A DNA stretch of 64,000 bases from Inhella proteolytica. Lineage in GTDB: Bacteria > Pseudomonadota > Gammaproteobacteria > Burkholderiales > Burkholderiaceae_C. The position numbers and the translations under genes were made by a program. The notes under the pieces are model-generated. The model had not been told where the DNA came from and made no database searches. It saw only the letters and a list, made by a program, of their open reading frames with translations. Below are positions 58,826 to 64,000 of the stretch, one piece after another. The stretch spans positions 310,001-374,000 of the forward strand of contig NZ_JAEDAK010000001.1 in NCBI RefSeq assembly GCF_016093275.1, read 5' to 3'. The stretch's first letter is position 1; each line of letters starts with the position of its first letter.

Positions 58826-59455
58826 GTGAACACCGGGCTACCCGTGGTGATCGTGCTGGCTGCGGGTCGCGGGTCACGTTTTGGTGGCTCGGGCCACAAA
58901 CTGGAGCAAACGCTGGGGGACAGCACCGTGCTGGGCTGCACCCTGGAGTCGGCTTTGGCCGCGCAGATGCGTGTGCTGGTGGTGTGCACCGAGCCCCTGG
59001 CCGCGGCCATCCGCAGCAAGGTGGCGGCACGCGATGTGGTGGTGCTGCCCAGCCCGCGGGGTGGGCGGGATGGCATGGGGCGGTCCATTGCGGCCGGCGT
59101 CAGCGCCGCTGCCGCCGCCCCGGGCTGGTTGATCCTGCCCGGCGACATGCCCCTTGTGAAGCCGGCCACCCTGCGCGCCGTGGCTGCGCGGCTGATGCAA
59201 GACCCGGTGGTCTTTGCCCAGTACCGGGGGCGTCGTGGCCACCCGGTCGGTTTCGGTGCGGAGCTGTACTCGGAGCTGATTGCCTTGCAAGGCGATGAGG
59301 GCGCACGCCGCTTGCTGGCGCGCTATGCGGCGCAGCCCGTGGATGTGGACGACCCCGGCGTGCTGATCGACGTGGACACGGAAGAAGACCTGGAGCGCGT
59401 GCGCCATGGCGACGCTGCGGAGCTGACCTCACGCCCAATGCCCCTATCGCGTTGA
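58826..59455 (+). CDS. MobA/MocA-like nucleotidyltransferase
   Basis: This 209-residue cytoplasmic protein is an NTP-transferase of the MobA/MocA group that handles molybdenum-cofactor nucleotides. Visible are IVLAAGRGSRFGGSGHKLEQ (the nucleotide loop), WLILPGDMPLVKPATLRAVA (metal-binding aspartate), and RRGHPVGFGAELYSELIALQ. It starts at GTG 58826 with AAGGAG upstream. The product is probably MocA (CTP:molybdopterin) or a similar cytidylyltransferase; no xanthine-dehydrogenase genes are in view. Confidence 0.85.
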   Translation: MNTGLPVVIVLAAGRGSRFGGSGHKLEQTLGDSTVLGCTLESALAAQMRVLVVCTEPLAAAIRSKVAARDVVVLPSPRGGRDGMGRSIAAGVSAAAAAPGWLILPGDMPLVKPATLRAVAARLMQDPVVFAQYRGRRGHPVGFGAELYSELIALQGDEGARRLLARYAAQPVDVDDPGVLIDVDTEEDLERVRHGDAAELTSRPMPLSR

Positions 59456-59471
59456 GCCGAGCGCCATGCGC

Positions 59472-59511
59472 ATGTAATATGGTTACCTAATTTCGGTACC
59501 ATGAGTTACAT
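59472..59511. promoter_or_regulatory. Long imperfect palindrome before edd
   Basis: This palindrome spans most of the gap before edd. The left arm begins ATGTAA (59472-59477) and continues ATGGTTACC; the right arm has GGTACCAT and ends TTACAT (59506-59511). The left arm alone, TGTAAT-x3-GTTAC, resembles the HexR box that controls Entner-Doudoroff genes in other Proteobacteria. It ends three bases before the edd ATG, so a bound repressor would block transcription or the ribosome site. No HexR gene lies in the window. Confidence 0.55.
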
Positions 59512-59514
59512 GCC

Positions 59515-61320
59515 ATGTCCCTGCACCCGGTTCTAGAGCGCGTTTTGCAGCGCGTCCGTGAGCGCTCGGCGCCCACCCGCAGCGCCTACTTGGCCCAGGT
59601 GCGGCGCTTGCGCCAGCGCCCCCGGGGTTCCGATCGCTTGGGCTGTGCCAACGTGGCGCATGCGGTGGCCGCGCTACCGCCGTCCGACAAGCTGCGCATC
59701 GTGGCCGAGCGCGCGCCCCATCTGGCGGTGGTGACGGCCTACAACGACATGCTCTCGGCGCATCAGCCCTACGAGAGCTACCCGGCGCAGATTCGCGCCG
59801 CTGCCGCCCGACTGGGCGCCACCGTGCAGGTGGCTGGCGGCGTGCCGGCGATGTGCGATGGCGTCACCCAGGGCACGCCTGGCATGGAGCTGAGCCTGTT
59901 CAGCCGCGACACCATCGCCATGGGCACCGCCATCGCGCTGAGCCACGATGTGTTTGACGGCGCGCTGATGCTGGGCATCTGCGACAAGATCGTGCCGGGC
60001 CTGTTGATCGGCGCGCTGCATTTCGGCCATCTGCCCACGCTCTTCGTGCCGGCCGGCCCGATGGCCTCGGGCCTGAGCAACAGCGACAAGGCCAAGGTGC
60101 GCGAGCTCTACGCCCAGGGCAAGGTGGGCCGCGCCGAACTGCTGGCGGCCGAGAACGCCGCCTACCATGGTGCTGGCACCTGCACCTTCTACGGCACCGC
60201 CAACTCCAACCAGATGCTGCTGGAGGCCATGGGCCTGCATGTGCCGGGCAGCGCCTTCGTGCATCCGCATTCCGGCCTGCGCCAGGCCCTGACGGACGAG
60301 GCCGTGCGCCTGCTGCTGGCCGGGTTGGACAAGCCGATTGGCGAACTGGTGGACGAGCGCTGCATCCTCAACGCCATGGCGGCCCTGCTGGCCACCGGCG
60401 GCAGCACCAACCACCTCATCCACTGGGTGGCCGTGGCGTGCGCCGCGGGCATCCTGATCGACTGGAGCGACTTCTCGGAACTCAGCGCCGTCGTGCCCTT
60501 GCTGGCGCGGGTGTACCCGAACGGCAGCGCCGATGTGAACCAGTTCCAGGCGGCGGGCGGCCCCGGTTTCGTGATGCGCGAGCTGCTGGACGCCGGGTTG
60601 ATGTTCGACGTGCCGGCCATGGCGGCGGAGGGCTTGCGCGCCCACACGCGCGAACCCGGTTTGGATGGGACGCAGCTGGTCTGGCGCGAACTGCCGACCC
60701 AGCCGCCCGAGCCCTCGGTGGTGCGCGGCGTGGCCGAACCCTTCAGCGCCACCGGCGGCCTGAAGCTGCTGGAGGGCAATCTGGGTCGCTCGGTCATCAA
60801 GGTCTCGGCCGTTCCGGAGGACCGTCATGTCATCGAAGCGCCGGCGCGCATCTTTGCCAGCCAGGAAGCCATGCAGGCGGCGTTCAAGGCCGGCGAGTTG
60901 GAGCGCGACGTCGTCGTGGTGGTGCGCTTCCAGGGCCCGCGCGCCAACGGCATGCCGGAGCTGCACAAACTGACGCCGCCGCTGGCCGTGCTGCAGGGCA
61001 AGGGCTTCAAGGTGGCGCTGGTGACGGATGGCCGCATGAGCGGGGCCTCCGGCAAGGTGCCGGCTGCCATCCATGTCAGCCCTGAAGCCCTGGCTGGCGG
61101 GCCGCTGGCCAAGCTGCGCGATGGCGACCTGGTGCGCCTGGATGCGGTGGCCGGCGCGCTGCAGGCTTTGGTGCCGGAAGTCGAGTGGGAGGCGCGCGAG
61201 CTCGCGCAGCTTGACCCCGCTGCTGCCGAGGACAACGCCCACGGCCTCGGCCGTGAACTCTTTGGCGGCATGCGCCGCAACGTCACCGCCGCCGAACAAG
61301 GCGCCATCACCTGGATCTGA
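59515..61320 (+). CDS. edd: Phosphogluconate dehydratase
   Basis: This 601-residue iron-sulfur enzyme converts 6-phosphogluconate to KDPG, the first dedicated Entner-Doudoroff step. The IlvD/Edd motifs are intact: [67 protein letters not shown], and [20 protein letters not shown]. The ATG at 59515 is the natural start. It is followed after four bases by eda. Confidence 0.96.
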   Translation: MSLHPVLERVLQRVRERSAPTRSAYLAQVRRLRQRPRGSDRLGCANVAHAVAALPPSDKLRIVAERAPHLAVVTAYNDMLSAHQPYESYPAQIRAAAARLGATVQVAGGVPAMCDGVTQGTPGMELSLFSRDTIAMGTAIALSHDVFDGALMLGICDKIVPGLLIGALHFGHLPTLFVPAGPMASGLSNSDKAKVRELYAQGKVGRAELLAAENAAYHGAGTCTFYGTANSNQMLLEAMGLHVPGSAFVHPHSGLRQALTDEAVRLLLAGLDKPIGELVDERCILNAMAALLATGGSTNHLIHWVAVACAAGILIDWSDFSELSAVVPLLARVYPNGSADVNQFQAAGGPGFVMRELLDAGLMFDVPAMAAEGLRAHTREPGLDGTQLVWRELPTQPPEPSVVRGVAEPFSATGGLKLLEGNLGRSVIKVSAVPEDRHVIEAPARIFASQEAMQAAFKAGELERDVVVVVRFQGPRANGMPELHKLTPPLAVLQGKGFKVALVTDGRMSGASGKVPAAIHVSPEALAGGPLAKLRDGDLVRLDAVAGALQALVPEVEWEARELAQLDPAAAEDNAHGLGRELFGGMRRNVTAAEQGAITWI

Positions 61321-61324
61321 CTTC

Positions 61325-61951
61325 ATGGACTTGCTGAAGCTGCCCGCCTACGGGCCCATCATTCCCGTCATCGTGGTCGAGCAACTCGAACACGCCGTGC
61401 CGCTGGCCCAGGCCCTGGTGGCTGGCGGCGTGCGCGTGCTGGAGGTGACCCTGCGCAGCAGCGTGGCGCTGCAGGCCATCGAGGCCATGGCGCGCGCCGT
61501 GCCCGAGGCCGTGGTGGGGGCCGGCACGCTGCGCACGGCAGCCGATGCGCGCGCCGCCAAGGACGCTGGGGCGGTCTTTGCCGTCAGCCCCGGCTTCACG
61601 CCCGAACTCTCGGCCGCCTGCCGTGCGGCGGATCTGCCGCTGCTGCCCGGTGTGTCCACCGCCAGCGAGGTGATGCAGGCCAACGACCATGGGCATCACT
61701 TTCTGAAGCTGTTCCCAGCCACGGCGGTGGGCGGCATCGCCATGCTCAAGGGTTTGTCCGGTCCGTTCCCGGACGTGGCCTTCTGCCCCACCGGCGGCAT
61801 CACACCCGAGACGGCGCCGCAGTTCCTGGCGCTGCCCAACGTCAAGGTCTGCGGTGGCTCCTGGCTGTGCCCGAAGGAGCTGCTGGCGCGCGGCGATTGG
61901 GCCGGCATCACCCGTCTTGCCCAGGAGGCCAGCCAGCTGCGTGCGGCATGA
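61325..61951 (+). CDS. eda: KDPG aldolase
   Basis: This 208-residue trimeric aldolase splits 2-keto-3-deoxy-6-phosphogluconate to pyruvate and glyceraldehyde 3-phosphate. The catalytic E40 (VRVLEVTLRS) and the Schiff-base lysine K128 (GHHFLKLFPA) are present, with the GITPETAPQFL and CGGSWLCP blocks. It forms an operon with edd. The FAD oxidoreductase gene follows after seven bases. Confidence 0.96.
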   Translation: MDLLKLPAYGPIIPVIVVEQLEHAVPLAQALVAGGVRVLEVTLRSSVALQAIEAMARAVPEAVVGAGTLRTAADARAAKDAGAVFAVSPGFTPELSAACRAADLPLLPGVSTASEVMQANDHGHHFLKLFPATAVGGIAMLKGLSGPFPDVAFCPTGGITPETAPQFLALPNVKVCGGSWLCPKELLARGDWAGITRLAQEASQLRAA

Positions 61952-61958
61952 TGACCGG

Positions 61959-63239
61959 ATGATCTCTGGTCAAACCTGGTACGAAGCCAGCGCCCCGTCG
62001 CTGGCTTTTCCGTCTCTGGGCGGGCAAACGCGGGAATGCGAAGTGGCCATCCTGGGCGGCGGCTTTGCGGGCTTGGCCGCAGCGCGAGGGCTGCAGGAGC
62101 GCGGCATCAAGAACTTGGTGCTGCTGGAAGCGCAGGGCGTCGGCCATGGCGCCTCGGGCCGCAACGGTGGTTTCGTGTTCGGCGGTTTCAGCCGCGGGCC
62201 CGCCGCGCTCTTGCGGGATCTGGGCGCCGCCAAGGCCCGCACGCTCTACGGTCTGACGCGCGAGGCCGTCGCTACGATCCGCCGCCGCATCGAGACCCTG
62301 GGCATCGAGTGCGAGCGCGTGGAGGGTGGCGCGCTGTGGGTGGATTGGTTCAAGACCCCCGCCAGCCTGGCCGGCCTGCGCGCCGAAGCAGCTCTGCTGC
62401 GCGAGCAGTTCGGCGTGCATTGGGACGAGATTGACGCCGCGCAGGTGCGCCAGTGGTTGGACAGTGAGCGCTATGGACCGGCGCTGCTGGAGCGCGACGC
62501 CTTCCACTTCCACCCGCTGAAGTACGCGCGCGGCCTGGCGGCCGCGATTGCGGCGGATGGCGGCCAGGTGTTCGAGCGCAGCGGCGTGCGCGTGCTGCGC
62601 CGCCTGGCGCAGGGCTGGGAGCTGGAGACCGACGGGGGAGGGCGGGTGCGCGCCCAGCAACTGGTGCTCGCCGGAGGCGGTTACCTGCGCGGTGTGGCGC
62701 CATGCCTGACGCGCGCCCGGCTGCCCATCGCCACCTACGTGATGTGCACCGAGCCGCTGCCCGAAAGCCTGCAGCCGGTGCGCTGCACCGCCGCCATCTA
62801 CGACAACCGCTTCGCCTTCGACTACTACCGCAAGCTCGAAAGCGGCCGCCTGCTGTGGGGCGGGCGCATCTCCATCCTGGAGCGGGAGCCCGCGCGCATT
62901 ACCGAGCTGCTACGGCAGGACCTGCTCAAGGTCTACCCGCAGCTCCATGGTGTGCAGATCAGCCATGCCTGGGGCGGCCTGATGAGCTATGCCCGCCACC
63001 AGATGCCGCAGTTGGGCGAGCTGGCGCCTGGCCTTTGGTACGCGCAGAGTTTTGGCGGCCATGGTGTGGCGCCCACCACGGTGGCCGGCGAACTGCTGGC
63101 CGAAGCCATCAGCCGCAAGCAGCCCCTGGATGCGCTCTGGCAACGCTACGGGTTGAGCCCGGTCTACGGCCCGGCCGGGCTGCTGGCGGCACAGGCGCAG
63201 TACAGCTGGGCCGAGTTCAGGGATTGGCTCAGAAGTTAG
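61959..63239 (+). CDS. FAD-dependent oxidoreductase, DAO family
   Basis: This 426-residue flavoprotein has the FAD-binding dinucleotide motif VAILGGGFAGLAAARGLQER near residue 29, the GHGASGRNGGFVFGGFS block typical of gamma-glutamylputrescine or related amine oxidases, and the C-terminal GLWYAQSFGGHGVAPTTVAG. The substrate is probably an amino acid or amine but cannot be specified. The ATG at 61959 follows eda by seven bases, so it may be cotranscribed with the Entner-Doudoroff genes. It ends 11 bases inside the convergent thioesterase gene. Confidence 0.9.
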   Translation: MISGQTWYEASAPSLAFPSLGGQTRECEVAILGGGFAGLAAARGLQERGIKNLVLLEAQGVGHGASGRNGGFVFGGFSRGPAALLRDLGAAKARTLYGLTREAVATIRRRIETLGIECERVEGGALWVDWFKTPASLAGLRAEAALLREQFGVHWDEIDAAQVRQWLDSERYGPALLERDAFHFHPLKYARGLAAAIAADGGQVFERSGVRVLRRLAQGWELETDGGGRVRAQQLVLAGGGYLRGVAPCLTRARLPIATYVMCTEPLPESLQPVRCTAAIYDNRFAFDYYRKLESGRLLWGGRISILEREPARITELLRQDLLKVYPQLHGVQISHAWGGLMSYARHQMPQLGELAPGLWYAQSFGGHGVAPTTVAGELLAEAISRKQPLDALWQRYGLSPVYGPAGLLAAQAQYSWAEFRDWLRS

Positions 63240-63777
63240 CCGGGAACACCAGGCAGCTGGTGCTGGCGTGGGCGTAGAGCTTGCCGTCGGGGCCGACCAA
63301 ATCGGCCTCGGCCGTGGCCATCTGGCGGCCGCGGTGGCGCACGCGGCCGATGGCGCGCACACGCTGCGGCTGCTTGTCCTTCAGCGCCCGCACCAGGTTG
63401 AGCTTGATCTCCAGCGTGGTGTAGCTCTCGCCCGGCTTCATGGTGCTGTGCACGGCACAGCCCAGGGCCGAGTCGAGCAGGGTGGCGAACCAGCCGCCGT
63501 GCACGGTGCCGAGCGGGTTGTAGTGGTGCCAGAGCGGTTCGCCCTGGAACACGGCGCGGCCTTCTTCCACCTCGACGAGGATGAAGTCCAGCGTGTGCGA
63601 GATGGGCGGCGCGGGGAAACGGCCTTCGACCATGCCCTGCATGATCTGCAGGCCGGAAAGGCCCGCGACCTCTTCGGGCTTGACCAGCTCGCCAAAGGTG
63701 GGTTGCGCATGGGCGCGCTGGCGCTGGCGCACGGCCTCTTCGGCCGCCAGCCAGTCTTGCAGGGTGGAATCGCTCAT
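63229..63777 (-). CDS. PaaI-type thioesterase
   Basis: This 182-residue hot-dog thioesterase has an N-terminal helical extension followed by the catalytic loop NPLGTVHGGWFATLLDSALG and ESYTTLEIKLNLVRAL. It hydrolyses acyl-CoA of unspecified chain; the phenylacetate pathway is not in view. It lies two bases after the xth stop. Confidence 0.88.
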   Translation of the reverse strand: MSDSTLQDWLAAEEAVRQRQRAHAQPTFGELVKPEEVAGLSGLQIMQGMVEGRFPAPPISHTLDFILVEVEEGRAVFQGEPLWHHYNPLGTVHGGWFATLLDSALGCAVHSTMKPGESYTTLEIKLNLVRALKDKQPQRVRAIGRVRHRGRQMATAEADLVGPDGKLYAHASTSCLVFPANF

Positions 63778-63778
63778 C

Positions 63779-64000
63779 TCAATCTTTCAGGGTGACGACG
63801 ACCGGCGCGTGGTCGCTCGGGCGTTCGTTCTTGCGCGGCAGCTTGTCGATGACGCAGGCGCTCACCCGCGGCTGCAACGCGGCGGAGACCAGGATGTGGT
63901 CGATACGCAGCCCCTGGTTCTTGCGGAAGGCCAGGTTGCGGTAATCCCACCAGCTCCAGCTCTTGGGTGGCTGCTCGAACAGCCGGAAGGCGTCCACCAG
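63779..64000 (-). CDS. xthA: Exodeoxyribonuclease III (partial, 5' end off the window)
   Basis: Only the C-terminal 73 or so residues are visible: [34 protein letters not shown] and [10 protein letters not shown], the conserved end of exonuclease III/AP endonucleases with the catalytic SDH. It repairs abasic sites in DNA. The gene continues beyond 64000. Its stop lies two bases before the thioesterase start, so the two are probably cotranscribed. Confidence 0.92.
   Translation of the reverse strand: MVDAFRLFEQPPKSWSWWDYRNLAFRKNQGLRIDHILVSAALQPRVSACVIDKLPRKNERPSDHAPVVVTLKD

Overview
This is a GC-rich, densely packed chromosomal window from a Gram-negative betaproteobacterium, most likely Burkholderiales of the Roseateles/Inhella/Rubrivivax kind. 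This rests on the smc-zipA-ligA block, the glyA-nrdR-minor pilin-ribD-ribBA-ribH-nusB order, Tol and Kdo-transferase genes, Entner-Doudoroff genes, many ATGA/GTGA start-stop overlaps, and a GC-rich hairpin repeat typical of the order. The species call is inference. I found no rRNA, tRNA, CRISPR array or intact insertion sequence.

Layout. 1-5490: 5' part of a YheS-type ABC-F gene (runs off the left edge), an orphan solute-binding protein, and a DUF1800/DUF1501 export pair. 5500-7720: an AT-richer island with two coupled unknown genes (the upstream one probably frameshifted), a truncated C-terminal ORF and a decayed family 4 glycosyltransferase fragment. 7779-12801 (minus): prmB, pilU-like, dapD, dapC, a small membrane protein and queF. 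12900-20142 (plus): smc, zipA, ligA and an OsmC-type peroxidase. 20135-23871 (minus): LysR/NhaR-type regulator, ada-alkA fusion, ogt and a DMT exporter. 23973-26662: an HPF/RaiA-like protein, a TerB-like protein and a LytTR two-component pair. 26789-33356 (plus): a 1288-residue RTX surface protein, phosphomannomutase and waaA. 33362-35257 (minus): chemoreceptor and a TonB-domain protein.

35422-38739 is a bufferin (Gig-type) locus: an ECF sigma factor with a small zinc-finger anti-sigma factor, divergent from a DUF2282 four-cysteine peptide, an MNIO/DUF692 enzyme, a DUF2063 partner and a DoxX membrane protein. In characterised relatives this makes a post-translationally modified periplasmic copper-binding peptide. 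38723-52128 (minus): tolQRA with ybgC, nusB, ribH, ribBA and ribD, then six minor-pilin genes without pilY1, nrdR, glyA and a lytic transglycosylase. 52301-58077: ubiD-like decarboxylase, ydcF-like, then a tight msrA / ABC ATPase / FtsX-like permease / small Cys-His peptide / DUF3299 cluster resembling a Zrg-type metal-linked transporter. 58078-64000: pdxH, a MobA-like nucleotidyltransferase, edd-eda behind a large palindrome, an FAD oxidoreductase, a PaaI-type thioesterase and the 3' end of xth.

The most interesting places are the bufferin locus, the msrA-ABC-DUF3299 cluster with its unrecognised four-cysteine peptide, the frameshifted island near 7 kb, the structured glyA leader, and the palindromes before ubiD and edd.
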